Below are positions 1 through 13,567 of a stretch of DNA of 64,000 bases, piece after piece; positions within the stretch are counted from its first letter, which is position 1, and the number at the start of each line of letters is the position of its first letter. Source of the stretch: Gibbula magus (taxonomy: Eukaryota > Mollusca > Gastropoda > Trochida > Trochidae). The notes under the pieces were generated by a model that saw only the letters and a program-made list of their open reading frames with translations, did not search any database and had not been told where the DNA came from. The DNA lies in the NCBI GenBank assembly GCA_936450465.1, contig OW388300.1, positions 18,849,232 through 18,913,231 of the forward strand, read 5' to 3'. A program made the translations under genes and the position numbers.

Positions 1-61
1 TGATGAACACCTTCAGAATCTCATCATCAATCCACCCACTGTTGAAGACGAAGAAGGATAT
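1..61 (+). CDS. MSTN: Myostatin/GDF8-11-like ligand, 3' end of the penultimate coding exon (propeptide)
   Basis: Bases 2-61 read as 20 open codons, including the acidic stretch PPTVEDEEGY, and end in phase 0 at a strong donor (GTAAGT, 62-67). Joined to the exon at 27217, the boundary reads EDEEGY then EPMIEL. This matches the layout of the vertebrate myostatin exon 2/3 junction, where an acidic, glycine-containing propeptide tail is followed by a hydrophobic segment leading to the furin site. The other forward frames are closed at base 1 or at 63-65. In this family the propeptide keeps the mature dimer latent. The exon continues upstream of the window, so the rest of the propeptide and the signal peptide are not visible. 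The identification rests on the pairing with the terminal exon; this piece alone is too short to classify. Confidence 0.75.
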
Positions 62-1825
62 GTAAGTATGAGCCATCTATAGCTTAGTTTGTTTTGGGAT
101 ATAGCTTTTTTATTCGCGTCCATGGCCTGTTGGTGGACATGAGGTATCACGCAATGTGTCATTTGAAATGATATACATCAACACGTGATGCTAAAGAATA
201 CAGGTATCGGAAATATGCCGATGATTTGTTTAGTCTTGTCAACGAGTGTTGATATTTTTATTATCAGTTAATGCGAAGCCGAGAATGAATTTATCATCTA
301 AAGTCATTGTTTATTAGTCTACCATGAAACTGTCTGACTTCCAATGGAGTGAGATTGTAGCGTTCTGAGATCATCAGGTCTTTGCATCGGATTCCCATAT
401 TTGAACACAGGTTTCGATGATTGTCATGATATATATTATACAAGTACTATCAGTAAAATAAGTATATTATTAAGTCCAATGATTGCAATACGTCGTAGTA
501 AACGTCGGATTCGTCGACTTAGGTGGTTCATACATCGTAATGCATATTTTCGACCTATAAAGTTTGGGGGAATCATTTTCAAATTTCACAGATACCCCCT
601 CCCACCCCCTGTCTATCCACCCCTTGATATATAAGCATGACAGGAGAATGGTTTAGTATTAGCATGTTTGATAGACCCTTCATACGTATCCTGTATTAGC
701 AATCGACAAAGGCAGAAATCCATGTCAAACATTACATGATTTTTCGATCAACTTTGTCAAAAGTGTAACAGTATAGCTTGGAATAGCTATTCCTTTGAAT
801 GTGTAAAAGTGAAAAAAATCATAACATGTAGTGAAGTATCAAGACAAATGTAATTTCTACAACAATACCATCAGAGCATTTTGAATTTACACCCAACACA
901 TTCTTCCAATACCTAATGTGACACTTTTCGACAATAAGCGATTGCTGAAAAACATATTTCTGAAGAGTACAAAATGATAGATTTTATCTGAATTTACTTA
1001 ATATCTAAATATCTTCAACATGATAGCTGGCGAAATGTTTTGAAGTCTATTACCTAAATATTTCACTGAAAACAAAACGTTATAATCTTTCTTTACATTT
1101 TTGACACATTTAGATCATGAAAGTCTACTTGAAAATGTTATACTGAAGAATTGTAGCGTTAGGCAACCTTTAACGTATGATGTATTATTTCTTGATCAAT
1201 ACATATGCCCCTATCTATCCAAGTAGTTATTTCAGTATGCAACTGATTAACAACAAAGGCAAATTATAATAGCCTTGTCTTACTCCACGCATAGAAATAA
1301 AATATCCTGAATCATGTAAAGTATTCCACTTAATATTATCATTTGTCTTTGAATACATATCTCTAATGATAATGAACATACTATCATGGATATTATTAAC
1401 ATGATGTTTTAAAAATGTTTCTATTTACTCATTAAAAGCATCACGGCAATCAACAAATAAATAATAAACTCTACCTCCTTTTTAGACCAATATTTCTATA
1501 TGGAGTGTAAAAATACAAATCTAACATGTCGACAACATCTTTTTAAAATCTGTTTAAAATTTAAGTAAACATTTTACCACAAATTCTGTAAGAGAGATGC
1601 CACTCTAATGCCTTACTTAGTATATATACTTTATGACAGAAAAACGTAATACTAAATAACCAAAAGACCATTATACAAAGAACATAGATGTGCTCGCAAA
1701 ACCATTTGATTAAACTTAAACATCTCGAGTGTTCCTACCTGGACCTGGACTTATATAAGGTCGTAAACTAGAAACAGCAATATCCACCTCGTCAATACTT
1801 AATTACCTGTTCAGACAGACAGACA
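62..1825. other. No recognised feature (myostatin intron)
   Basis: AT-rich; short ORFs only. A few degenerate LINE-like stretches around 1200-1500 are too weak to call. Confidence 0.5.
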
Positions 1826-2340
1826 GACAGAAGAATTTTATTCAATTTTCAAGGCCTCAGGCCCATACAACATACATGAAAGTTTGGAAACATGGCATGC
1901 ATAATTTTAGCTTTAAAGGGATATTTATGACATTGAAATCAAAATTTGTTGATTATTTTGCTGATATATTTCCCTATTTGTTTAACAGTGTTTATATTGT
2001 GAGTAGAAATTAGGTTGATGAATGTGTTCATAGTAGTGGATTGAAATAGTAGTCATGGATGAAGCGTTGTCGTTCTTGGCTGTACTTGTCACAAACCATC
2101 ATGACATGATATTCATCTTCAATAGTATTTATATTTGACAGAACAAACAGTATTTTCTCACGTGGGATACTGTAATGGCGACAAGTTTCTATTGCCAACC
2201 TGAAATTGTGGCATCTAAGTCTTGCAATGGGTGCTTTGTTGAGTGAAGAAATTTCAGATGAGATGAGATATTGTTCAACATTTAGTAGTGATTTGTATTG
2301 GGAATAATAATTACACTTAGTGGAGTCTAAAAGAGATAAT
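1826..2340 (-). mobile_element. Degraded LINE 3' end (ORF2 C-terminus plus tail)
   Basis: The - strand of about 2085-2220 reads, with breaks, RCHNFRLAIETCRHYSIPRE followed by INTIEDEYHVMMVC. This is the same C-terminal motif as in the LINE fragment at 25525-26195 (IETGRY, RRE, IEDEYHFFLIC). The + strand side begins with a (CAGA)n run and GGCCTCAGGCC, a tail also seen in the 26 kb copy. It is a pseudogene remnant. Confidence 0.6.
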
Positions 2341-2619
2341 TACCTGTTCACAATATTATTGATATCATCATCACGCAGGTTCATTTGTATGTTATTGGTT
2401 CACAATGTAAACCTTTGGAAAGACAGAAAATCTTCAGTCGACATGGAGATATTTGTACAAGAGTTGCTATTGTGAATCGTAAGTGGGTTTTTTTTATTGA
2501 ATAGAATGGTAGTGTTCTATATTTACTGTGCAAATGTGACGATCTAATTGAAATTTTAGAATGATTCGACACTGCTGACAAATTGATTCACTATTGAAAA
2601 CATTGTTTTCTAATTTTAA

Positions 2620-3136
2620 AAGGGCAGTAGCACATTTTTTGAAGAATTTATTTTTTCAAATTTCCCATTTATAATGATAGTTTATGTCATTTTAAATTAA
2701 CTTTAGAGGGTAAAACATCTTATTACACAAACCAATTAACTGTAGTGGTTAAAACTAGGTCGCGTATAAAGCATTTTATTGTGAAAACAATTTATTATTT
2801 TGTATTACAAAAACGATTCCCATGACCTTACCGAAACATGTACACTCATTTTAAACTTTATTTCCGAAGAGAGAAGGATGTTTTACTATCGGTGAAATTA
2901 TTTTTCAAATACATTTCATCAACTTATTTGAGCGAAAAAACGTGCTACTGCCCCTTTATGAAATGGCCGCCATGCAATTTTTGCTTTATACGCAACATCG
3001 TTATTACCACTACGAATAATTGGTTTCTGAAATAAGATGTTTTACTCCCTAAAGTTCATTTAAATGACATAAACTGTCATTATAAATGGGAAATTTGGAA
3101 AAAATAAATTTTGCATAAAAACGTGCTACTGTCCCT
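2620..3136. mobile_element. MITE family A, two copies head to head
   Basis: A first copy runs 2620 to about 2955 and ends ACGTGCTACTGCCCCT. A second, opposite-facing copy lacking its first part follows to 3136 and ends TTAA. Family A has AGGGGCAGTAGCACG ends and TTAA flanks. Confidence 0.8.
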
Positions 3137-4623
3137 TTAACACAGCTAGTCTTACTAATTTGAACCACAAATAGCCATGCAAAGAATATTCAGTTAATAT
3201 TATTGCAAAAATTTGTAGTATCAACGTCAGTGATCAGGCCATGTATATTATTGCATAACTAAACGTTAAACTTTAATGTGGTAAGTTGAATAAGATTTGA
3301 TAACTCTACAGATGATTTGTGTCTTTCCTTAACCTTTATCACTTCAGGGAGTGGTAATAAACTTGCACTTGCATGGTGTCTTTGAGAAGTTGTTATGACG
3401 TCATAGTGTCAGAATGGGAAGGCTTTACATTCATCATTGAAATCACTTTACATCAACATAAAATATAGACATAACAATATGATAAACACGGGATCTATTT
3501 ATCTCAAGACGAAGAAAAGTTTATATTTCATTCGCAGTTGTGCCACTTATGAAATAGCTACTTTTCTACGTTAGGCCCCCCAAAAAAGAATTTGTTTCCG
3601 GTTTCCGCCCGCATCAGTTTCAAACTCACGACTCAGGTCTTTTTTTCCAGGTTTTGACAAAAGTAAGGGGCATATTCTATAATGTTTTAGCCTCATAAAA
3701 CATTGGACATAGAAAATGTCACTCATTTCTGTTGAGATGGAGTGTAGGGGTGAGATTATTGACTATTTGGAATAGTCACAATTTGAGAGGGTTTGTGCTT
3801 TATTCATATAAATAGTTGTATAAATTTGTTTGTATATGTCTTCATTCAAAAAAGAAATGTCGTAAATAAATTTTAAAAATCGCGTCATCGCATCATTTTT
3901 GTCAGCCTGTAAAACATTTTTTTATGTCTTAGGTCTTAGTTGATGAGATAAATATGGTATTTGACACTTTTACAACTTTCTGAAGCCATCACAGACTATT
4001 GATTATGGAAATGTAAATATGATGGACGTTTTTTTTTCATGTGAAACTTTTATTCTGTAACAGGAGTGACATTTTATATAGTACAGTGATGTACCGAGTT
4101 TACAATAACGTCTCTAACGGTGAATGTTTAAAATCTGATTACAGTCTCATCAATCGAAATTGTCCTGTTTTTTAAAAACATGTTTTACATTATTTGATGT
4201 TGTCTTATAAGAGATGTGTGCGTATTACATCAGTGAAGGAATTCAAGTCTTCTCGATTCATACGGAAACAGACCAAAACCTCAGTTTGAATCAACGCTGT
4301 TGGTTGCATAGCAACGTTTGACTTCAACCAATCAGATTCCCCAATTGTAAAGTGAACGACTTTTTTGTAGCATTCCACGCACTACAAAGAACATGTGTGA
4401 AATTTTAGCTTTCGATTTGTGATGGAAAGTATATTCTCGAATGAGAATTTCAAGTTCAAAGATTCCAGAATGTACAATTCCCGTTACAATCTACTTTCAT
4501 GGCCAGGGATATTCTATAGAATGCCTAAGGGATATTCTGTCTGGCCTTGAACGGAGCATTGGTAAACGTCAACTGGCAGAGCTGTGCTCAAAGATGCTCG
4601 TAATGAAGAATGATTTTGGATGA

Positions 4624-4629
<6 letters not shown>
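3137..4629. other. No recognised feature
   Basis: AT-rich intron DNA with no ORF or repeat structure I can name. Confidence 0.5.

Positions 4630-4717
<88 letters not shown>
4630..4717. repeat. (GA)n microsatellite, 88 bp
   Basis: Uninterrupted AG dinucleotides. The serine/leucine ORF on the other strand is an artefact. Confidence 0.99.
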
Positions 4718-4720
<3 letters not shown>

Positions 4721-4904
4721 CACCACGGTTGAGTAATAACCTTAATTACTCATGATGAGGTCATTATGTGAAATACAAGCACCTGAGACCTGACTCCCGA
4801 GGCGGTCTGACCTGACCAAGGCCGCAGTACACACATAGCCATATTGGTAAATTGAAAATATTATCTTATTACAAAATCAGCAAACCGATTAGATGATGCC
4901 ATCT

Positions 4905-5300
4905 ATAGAAACAATGTTATCACTAGTGAAAACAGTGTATATAACTATAGAAACAATGATATCACTAGTGATGTAGTTAAAAATATAGAAACAATGTTAA
5001 CATTTGAGAAACAGTTAAAACTATAGAAACAATGTTGACACTAATGAAACTGTAAAACTATAGAAACAATGCTAACACTAGTGAAACAGTGTAAAACTGT
5101 AGAGACAATGCTAACACTAGTGAAACAATGTAAAACTGTAGAGACAATGCTAACACTAGTGAAACAGTGTAAAACTATAGAAACAACGTTAACAATAATG
5201 AAACAGTGTAAAACTATACAAATAATGTTACCACTAGTGACACAACGTTACCACTAATGAAACAGTGTTAACACTAGTGAAACAGTGTAAAAACTAACGA
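4905..5300. repeat. 39 bp minisatellite, degenerate
   Basis: About ten copies of a unit with TAGAAACAATG, TAACACTAGTG and AAACAGTGTAAAAC; the central copies are near-identical at 39 bp. Confidence 0.9.
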
Positions 5301-5559
5301 AACACTGTCATACACGGAAAAACATTGTTTAAAAAAAAAACTAACAATAATATTAGGTCATTTCAGTGAACTGATAATTTCTTATAAAATGCGGCAGGGA
5401 CTTGCATAGCCAATTCTAAATCGTTGTACTGTAGACATTGAGTGAACGGTTTGGTTTGTTGACGACCAGAAAGCGAGTAAATGCTATAAATATTGTATTA
5501 TACGGGACCAAATAATTAAAGGTGAGAACTGGGGCAAAATATAATTTTAACGTGAAAAT

Positions 5560-5812
5560 GTTTTGACGTCATGTGTCTTATGACGTTGCTATCTATAACT
5601 GAGTTTGAAAGAAGCTTCTAGCGTATTTTCCTCAATTTCATGATTTCGTGAATAAATGGAATATTATATTCGTATCTGTGTCCTACTGGCTACCCATGCT
5701 CGCACCGAAAATTGGCATATCCCTCGTTATAACTCGGTACCTATCAATATTCAGGTCCTCGTGTCATAAACACAGTGTGACATAGATACTCATATAATAT
5801 CGTTTTTTTAGT
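5560..5812. mobile_element. Foldback element, family F
   Basis: An imperfect palindrome preceded by a TGACGTCA-type repeat region. It shares GAATATTATATTCGTRTC, CATATCCCTCG and CTCATATAATATC with the copy at 42.3 kb. Confidence 0.7.
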
Positions 5813-7170
5813 GACTCGGAGGTTCACCAAACGATCTATTTATGACAAGTGATTTTGATTATAGTGTCGTCGTGGTGATTATCATGTGTGCGAGATAGAA
5901 AATAAACATATGATAAGCTGCAACAAGTTTTATTCAAACTCACCAACGCTTTCTTAATTCAAATAGGGCGTTTACACTTTTATACCCGGAAGTGTATGGT
6001 AGGTGATGTATTTCGATTTCGCAACGTATTGACAATATATCATAGATTAAGCGACCTGCAAATGGCAATCAATCACCCATAGTAAAACAAATGGTATTAT
6101 ACTTACTTATATTATACTTATCTCTATAATCAGACCCACTTACCCCTTTTGTGAACCGACAATTGCTACTGTGTGAGTTTACGTATTTCAACATCTATGA
6201 CGTCATCTAACAATTGAACGTGATTAACTGAACTTACCACACTTGCGTACCATGTTTTAGTGCACAAAATGAAAAACGGATATATGTTTTTTAAACCTCG
6301 AGTAATGCAAACAATAATCCATACACCACACCTTCTCGTGTTATAACCTTTAAATATGACACCGCTCCATAGCCTCGGTCTCATGAGCTGCTGGCATTTG
6401 TTTGATAGTGTGAAAGCATAATAGTGTTTAGCTCAGTGGGCGTGAACACTAAGTAGAAGTGTTACTGTACCCGCTGTCGCTGTTATCAATCACCGACACG
6501 TAAGACCAATGTGATTATCTGTCAGAAAAAAACTATTATATCTATGATCATACATCACAGTAATAAAAATAACTCATTATTTCACAACACCGCCTACGAA
6601 CTTTGGGTAGAAAATTTTATCCGCTGATTAACCTTTAAATTTAATGAAAATGTCTACAATTGCAACATTCATTCGATCTATTGGTAATGAGGATCTTGAA
6701 TGATAAAGCCATGGCCTCTGTAACTCATCAGGAACTGCATTGTTTTGATGTTGAAGGTTGAAATGAAATGTTCCAAGGTAAAGTACAATGACTTGCCTTG
6801 ACTTTGACCTTGAAAAACTTCTCGTGTTATTATACCTGTATGTATCTCACGTGCATATTGATAAATTATTTTAAAATTCATAACACCTACATACATACAC
6901 ATCTACTAAGTTGATACTGGCGCTAAATTCATGAAATGAAGTCCTATTCTTCATCTTACAAAGATGATTTTCTAAAAAATTGAGCTTTCTATTAATCGTC
7001 TATGTCGGAAGAAGTCTTGATGTGAACACCCTGCTACGCCTATATTTGTAGCGGGGTCACGACCAAATTGACAAACTGTAGTCTCCATGTGACAAAATTA
7101 TTATTCTGAAAATTTTGGCTTCCTATGTGATCTGGTTTCTGAGAAGACGTATTTTAAAGGTTTAAGGGAT
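5813..7170. other. No recognised feature
   Basis: Intron DNA; 6760-6830 has a small TTGAAGGT/ACCTTGAA inverted motif only. Confidence 0.45.
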
Positions 7171-7313
7171 ATAGGAATCACGCCCATGTTTGAGTGAAGT
7201 GGGTAAGGCGGTTTCCAAGTACACCAAATGGGGAAAACCTAGTTACAATGTACCTCCCCACAAAATTTCCGCTTTGAAGTGAAGTGGTTCGGAGGAAAAA
7301 TCGAAAACTTCGT

Positions 7314-7377
7314 CGGACGTCGGACGTCGGACGCCGGACGCCGGACGTCGGATGCCGGATGCCGGATGCCGGATGCC
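7314..7377. repeat. 7 bp tandem repeat (CGGACGT/CGGATGC)
   Basis: Nine copies drift from CGGACGT to CGGATGC. The flank GGCCATTCTGGCCTTTTATG resembles GGCC hairpins also seen near 55010-55150. Confidence 0.9.
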
Positions 7378-7699
7378 TGCTAATGACATAGGCCATTCTG
7401 GCCTTTTATGGCCTGATAAGCTAAAATACAAAAAAACCCATAAGAACTTAACGTAAATGTTTGACGATTTAATCAAGGTTAAGCGTTTGCCTTGAAATCA
7501 AAACTTGAACTTTGCAGTCAGTATTAATTACTTTTATTTAATTATTTAATTAATCATTTATCTCGATAGGTAATTTAGGTTTTCAGTTATGTTTAAATAC
7601 ATCACTTTGATGCAAACGGGCAACTTTAAATGTACCCATGGAAATATGCAATCCTACATGCGACTTGCACGCGGTATCTCACTCGAAACAAGTCTAACC

Positions 7700-8150
7700 A
7701 ACATGCTTCTTTTCCCTTTGCAAAAGCAAATATGTGGCTGCATTAATAACTCCTAAACCTTTCATTTTAAATGTTTGAGAATTATTTATACAAAAAAGAG
7801 CTATTAATAATGAAACTGGTTTACAATGACATTTGTAACTTCTGTAATGTTACTAATGAAAATTTGTGTCATGTATGTTGGGAATGTGATGTTACCTAAA
7901 CATTATGGAAAGAACTTGAAACCTGGATAAGCAAAACCATAAAGACTTTTGAAATAACAAAAAACTAAGTTTGGTTTTGAATGTTAAAAACTCACTGCTA
8001 ATTCATTTATTCTTCTCTGCTAAAAGATATATTTATACATGTTCCATGAAGAAAATAATTCTGAAAAATTTTGCCAGATATTTTTACTGTTGAAAGATTC
8101 ATATCAAGAAGAAACGATAATTTTGAGAATTTCTCTCCCAAACGTTTATA
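7700..8150 (+). mobile_element. Degraded LINE ORF2 C-terminal fragment
   Basis: With frameshifts and stops the + strand reads CNFCNVTNENLCHVCWECDV, then WKELETWISKTIK and near 8075 DIFTVERFISRRN. CxxC...H..W.C followed by W..L..W is the zinc-binding C-terminal region of many non-LTR retrotransposon ORF2 proteins. It is inactive. Confidence 0.55.
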
Positions 8151-8670
8151 TCAACGGCATAAGGCTCCATTGTGGCAAGGGACAGTGTGCCGGGGCGAGC
8201 GGTCTCCGTTAGATAAGCTGTTGGGATATTCAATGCTGGCGGTTGGTGCCTGACTCTGAGGGTGATGGGTAGAATCGTCCCGTAAAAGTAAAGAACATTG
8301 TACTATTGCAAATAGTGCGGTCACACATATAACAACGTTTCCTTTCAAGTATAGTGTTCCTTATAACATACGTATCCTTATATTAATTCAAGAAACATCT
8401 CAAAGGTTTAGTATCAATGTGATGGTATTGAGTTTACGTATGTATTACGCATTTCTATGTATCTATCAATAAGTATGTTTAGGGCATGTCCGCCTATGAG
8501 TGATGTCTATATACGACCGTTATCGAAAGAACTCTGCTTATGTGGCCACTTTTTGGAGGTATTAGCGTCTTGGGAAAGGGCACAAGACTTGTAATGTAAT
8601 GACTTGAGAGTGTTATTTACCAGATTACGAATTATGGAAATTTACAACGGACATTTGGTGAATATAGGTA

Positions 8671-8860
<190 letters not shown>

Positions 8861-9049
8861 ACGTATAGGGTTATTTAAAGAAAAGCGTTAATTTAATATC
8901 AACATGTACATGCATAAAAATGAAAATTAAATTATGCAAAAATGCTGTATTTAGGCTATAGAAGCTACAGTCTACAGAAGTCGATTAAGGGAGTTGCATA
9001 CAAAACCATAAGGCCATAAAATAGATCAGGATGTTTAGGTTTACTGGGT

Positions 9050-9260
9050 CATTGTTTCTCTAGGAAAACCATTTATTATGTTTCTTTCAAGACTGATTGT
9101 AACCTGTGCTTTTTCTCAAAGCCAGCCTTCCAATGTAGTCCACAGTGGTCGTACATGATCGCATTCCCAAAACACATACTGCGCTGTAACTGTTTTGTGG
9201 GAATAAAGGTCGCGTTTATCCGATATAGAATAGTATCCTATTGTATTGGAACCAGTGTAG
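9050..9260 (-). mobile_element. LINE ORF2 fragment, same region as the 7.7 kb copy
   Basis: The - strand of about 9110-9210 reads QYVFWECDHVRPLWTTLEGWL, the FWEC...LW..LE.WL pattern of the ORF2 C-terminal region. It is too short and broken to act. Confidence 0.45.
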
Positions 9261-11009
9261 GTTTCTATGGGTGGTGCATCTAAAAGGTATCATGTTTTAT
9301 TTGGTTCATGTTTAACAGAATTATAACATTGCAGATCGTTATCCCACTTATTGATATGTTGGTTTTTTGTACACTCAATCCCAAAAGAAACGTCATCACG
9401 TTTTCAGTGGTGTAACAAACAAAATACTGCTGCCGGAGAAAGACGATTTTTAATGATTTTTATAGGGACATGACCTGTTTAAAGGTACCCGCAATTTCAT
9501 AAATTAGGGTGTAATATTTCTATTTTTATGTCTGTTCAAGTACACTTGGGGTGTTGAAATTGCTTTTTCAAAATGTTGTTTTGGCCAGAATGTTTGTCAT
9601 TTAACTTTAAGATTCATAACGAGTAGACATAGAATTAATAAAATATGTTATCGACATAAATAACTTTCTTGGACTTACATTTGTTGAGGCGTCGTTACTG
9701 TAAAACGTCCTAAAACAAGCCTTATCTCGTCCAGTTAAAGAGATTCAAAACGACGATTTTTTAAAACGTGGATTTCACAGAAAGATAAAGTTTTGAAACA
9801 GTTTAGTTGGCTTCTGAAGATATCATGTATTTCAGACGCCTTTATTATGCGCGTATTGAATTATCTTGTATTTTACATGGTGACGTTTCTTTTGCGGTTG
9901 AGTGTACATTGTTTCTCCGTCAGAGTTGAATAATGGTACTGTGCTCCTTTGTTTTCTGTACAAAGGTGACTTAGATTTAAAGGAAAGATGAGTAATTCTG
10001 ATTTATTTTTATTTGTGTATTCCTAAACGATTAGTTATGTTCTTTTGTTGTTTGTGCCAAACAGCATGACGTTTTTATATCATATGTCTTTCTTAATTCT
10101 ATGCATTCTAGAAATAAAAATAAAAAATATCATAATTAAAGTTTATTATTAGTTCCAGTCTGGATGATATATGCTTTTTTACAAAAAGAAAAATAATTAA
10201 TTGTTCAACCCATTGTCCAGATTGTTGCCATCAAAAGAACTTTAGATAAATAGTTTGTATTATGTTATACGAAAGTATAACAAATTTTGTTTTAAAACAA
10301 TTGATCAAATATTATTTTTAGATTGGGGTTTTTGAACGTATCATGGGTCGAAGTGAAGCATACAATACATGTGTATGAGAATAATTGAAATCTTCTTTTA
10401 CAATTAATCTTAACATTTGAGATACAAATAAAACAACAGATCTGGAATCACGACGTTAAAACAAATTGGATCTTTTTCACGTTTTGTCCATACGGGGATA
10501 ATGAAGATATGGATTTATCGATTCCTGTGTACTTTCAAATTAAGCACACACGTTTCCCCTCACGCAAATGTCAATGACATTTCTTGTATTCATTTTGACA
10601 AATTAATCCCAGGAAATTCTAATCATTCGATTACTTTGCCATTTGAATATAATTGGCTGTTTGACCTAAAGAATTCTGGGTTAGGAGTTTGCCGTCAAGC
10701 AGATGAACATCGATATTTTAACGCAAGAAAATCGTTCGTGCTGAGATTAATAGAACATAATATATAGTTCGATTCCATAAAATGTTCATATTCTTACCAT
10801 AAATAAAGGTTAAACCTTGTTATCTGAGTTATTATTCTAGATTTCCTCTTCTCCGTATATTACCACATAATGTTTCCGCATCAATATTCTAATACCAAAA
10901 CCAGTCATAGGTCATTATCTAATAAGCCTGCTGGATGCTTATATCTTTATTGTATTGTGCCTTTAAGAGTTTCTGTCATAACTCAATAACCCCCTTTTAG
11001 CGAAGTATT
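9261..11009. other. No recognised feature
   Basis: AT-rich intron DNA; an 88-codon ORF at 10501 has no recognisable motif and no sign of being an exon. Confidence 0.45.
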
Positions 11010-11760
11010 GTATTACCTCATTAAATATTTCCATTATAATTGTATTACCCCCATTGTATTTCTGCATCACTATTGTATTACCCCATATATGTTTGCATCT
11101 CTATATTGTATTACCCCTTCCATCACTTCTGTTTTACCCCATTATATGTTTCCAGCACTACTGTTTTACTCCATTTTATGTTTCCATCACTACTGTATTA
11201 CCCCATTATATGTTTCCATCACTTCTGTAGTACCCCATTATATGTTTCCAGCACTAATGTTTTACTCCATTTTATGTTTCTATCACTACTGCATTACCCC
11301 ATTATATGTTTCCATCACTAATGTTTTACTCCATTTTATGTTTCTTTCACTACTGTTTTACACCATTTTATGTTTCTATCACTACTGTATTACCCGCTTA
11401 TATGTTTCCATCACTACTGTATTATCCCCATCATATGTTTCCATCACTACTGTTGTACCCCATTATATGTTTCCAGCACTAATGTTTTACTCCATTTTAT
11501 GTTTCTTTCACTACTGTTTTACACCATTTTATGTTTCTATCACTACTGCATTACCCCATTATATGTTTCCATCACTACTGTATTATCCGCTTATATGTTT
11601 CCATCACTACTGTATTATCCCCATTATATGTTTCCATCACTACTGTTGTACCCCATTTTATGTTTCCATCACTACTGTTTTACCCCATTTTATGTTTCCA
11701 TCACTACTGTGTTACCCAATTATATGTTTCCATCACTAGTGTATTATCCCCATAATATGG
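11010..11760. repeat. 32 bp minisatellite array 1
   Basis: About 23 units of consensus TGTATTACCCCATTATATG then TTTCCATCACTAC, variable at several sites. Since 32 is not a multiple of three and the unit lacks stops in one direction, several frames are open for 74-243 codons; none is a gene. Confidence 0.95.
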
Positions 11761-11989
11761 TTTAAACAGTACAACAAATGAACACGCTGGAAACAGAACA
11801 CCTCTAAAAACATGAAATATGAACTAAAGCCAGAGAAAAACCTATAGAAATGAACATATCAATGATTCTATTTGGAATTTGCATGTAGCTGTTATCCCCA
11901 TATGTTTCCAGCACTGATATATAAGAGAGATAGCATTTTTGTACTGGATCACTTATAAATGATTTACAAATGTCATTATCATTGTGGAA

Positions 11990-12272
11990 CACAGTGGTGT
12001 AGTGGTTAGCATGCTTGCCTCTCACGCGGGTTCGAATCCCGGTGGAGACACCAAACATTTGTGACCTGGGTCTTATACTGTGTTGTGCCCCTGGGCAAGG
12101 CACTTCATCCACAGTCCACCCAGCTGTTAAAATTGGTACCTGAACACAGGAGGTACGGACCTAAATGGTCGCGCGGACCGAAAGTACAATTCCTTCAGGG
12201 TAATAATTGTACCGCCATTGAGCAGTTCTTGCACTGGATATTAGGCGTTAAAATGTTTATTATTATTATTAT
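11990..12272 (+). mobile_element. tRNA-headed SINE, family 2
   Basis: A tRNA-like head (GGTGTAGTGGTTAGCATGCT, then GGTTCGAATCCCGGTGG) is followed by a body with CCTGGGCAAGGCACTT, a segment resembling cores of widespread animal SINEs, and a (TTA)n tail. It lies between two 32 bp tandem arrays. It is not a functional tRNA because no acceptor stem closes. Confidence 0.8.
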
Positions 12273-12897
12273 GTTCCTAGTATGTGCTTGTATTATTATT
12301 GTATTTCCCTAACACGGGTTTGCTTTGTTATTGTATTTCCCTAACACGTGATTGCTTTGTTATTGTATTTCCCTAACACGTGTTTGCTTTGTTATTGTAT
12401 TTCCCTAACACGTGTTTGCTTTGTTATTGTATTTCCCTAACACGTGTTTGCTTTGTTATTGTATTTCCCTAACACGTGTTTGCTTTGTTATTGTATTTCC
12501 CTAACACGTGTTTGCTTTGTTATTGTATTTCCCTAACACGTGTTTGCTTTGTTATTGTATTTCCCTAACACGTGTTTGCTTTGTTATTGTATTTCCCTAA
12601 CACGTGTTTGCTTTGTTATTGTATTTCCCTAACACGTGTTTGCTTTGTTATTGTATTTCCCTAACACGTGTTTGCTTTGTTATTGTATTTCCCTAACACG
12701 TGTTTGCTTTGTTATTGTATTTTCCTAACACGTGTTTGCTTTGTTATTGTATTTTCCTAACACGTGTTTGCTTTGTTATTGTATTTTCCTAACACGTGTT
12801 TGCTTTGTTATTGTATTTTCCTAACACGTGTTTGCTTTGTTATTGTATTTTCCTAACACGTGTTTGCTTTGTTATTGTATTTTCCTAATACATGTTT
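12268..12897. repeat. 32 bp minisatellite array 2
   Basis: About 19 units of TGTATTTCCCTAACACGTG then TTTGCTTTGTTAT, nearly identical except that the last six carry TTTTCC in place of TTTCCC. Confidence 0.97.
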
Positions 12898-13425
12898 ATA
12901 TTACTCCAGTATGTCTTTGCAGCATTAATGAGTTACTCTCTCGTGCTCTTGTAGCATTATCGTATTACCCTAAAATTTATTTATGTACAGTATTCTTGTT
13001 CCCCCGATTATGCGCTCATTAGTTGTTTCTACACCTATACTTTATATGTATGTTGTATCATTATTGTACAACTCATATGTTTTGATTGACATTGTTGATC
13101 TTTATCAAATTGGATCCCCGCCTATTGCATTATGCCCATCATATTTTTATTCCTGTATATAAGATACCCACGGCAATCAAACACAGGCGGTCAATGGGAC
13201 CGACAGCGTGCTTTATGAGACAATAACGTGCTCGTGATTTCAGACGTCAGTTAGAGCGTCGCTTAGCAAATGACGTCATATGTTACGTCACGTTGATTGT
13301 TCAATGCTAGCGAATGTGTTCTACGACGGGAGACATTAATATTTTTAAAAACAGTTTTTTAGAAACAAAATATCTCCACGTTTCTTTTAATATAAAAGCG
13401 AGTAGATGTTTAAGGGCATCTCATA
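12898..13425. other. No recognised feature
   Basis: The first 200 bases look like decayed copies of the 32 bp array; the rest is unassigned. Confidence 0.45.
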
Positions 13426-13567
13426 TAAGAAATAGAAGACTCGTTGTTGTGCTTTATCGTAGAATAAAACATAGCAGAGAGCATAACACACTCAGGGCTT
13501 CGTGTTTTATGCTCCCTGCTATGTTTTATTCAACGATAAAGCACGCCAACTCGTCTTCTATTTCTTA
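13426..13567. mobile_element. 142 bp palindromic foldback element
   Basis: TAAGAAATAGAAGAC at the left pairs with its complement at 13553-13567. Arms of about 60 bases include CATAGCAG/CTGCTATG and flank a loop near 13492. Confidence 0.8.

Noticed and set aside
10501..10767. 88-codon ORF in the myostatin intron
   Set aside because: No domain, no codon bias unlike its surroundings, no flanking splice sites that extend it.
11008..11765. ORFs of 74-243 codons over the 32 bp array
   Set aside because: They come from a stop-free tandem unit whose length is not a multiple of three, so several frames open together; no start context, splice site or domain.
11993..12053. tRNA gene on the + strand
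   Set aside because: A and B boxes are present but no acceptor stem pairs, and a SINE body with a (TTA)n tail follows.
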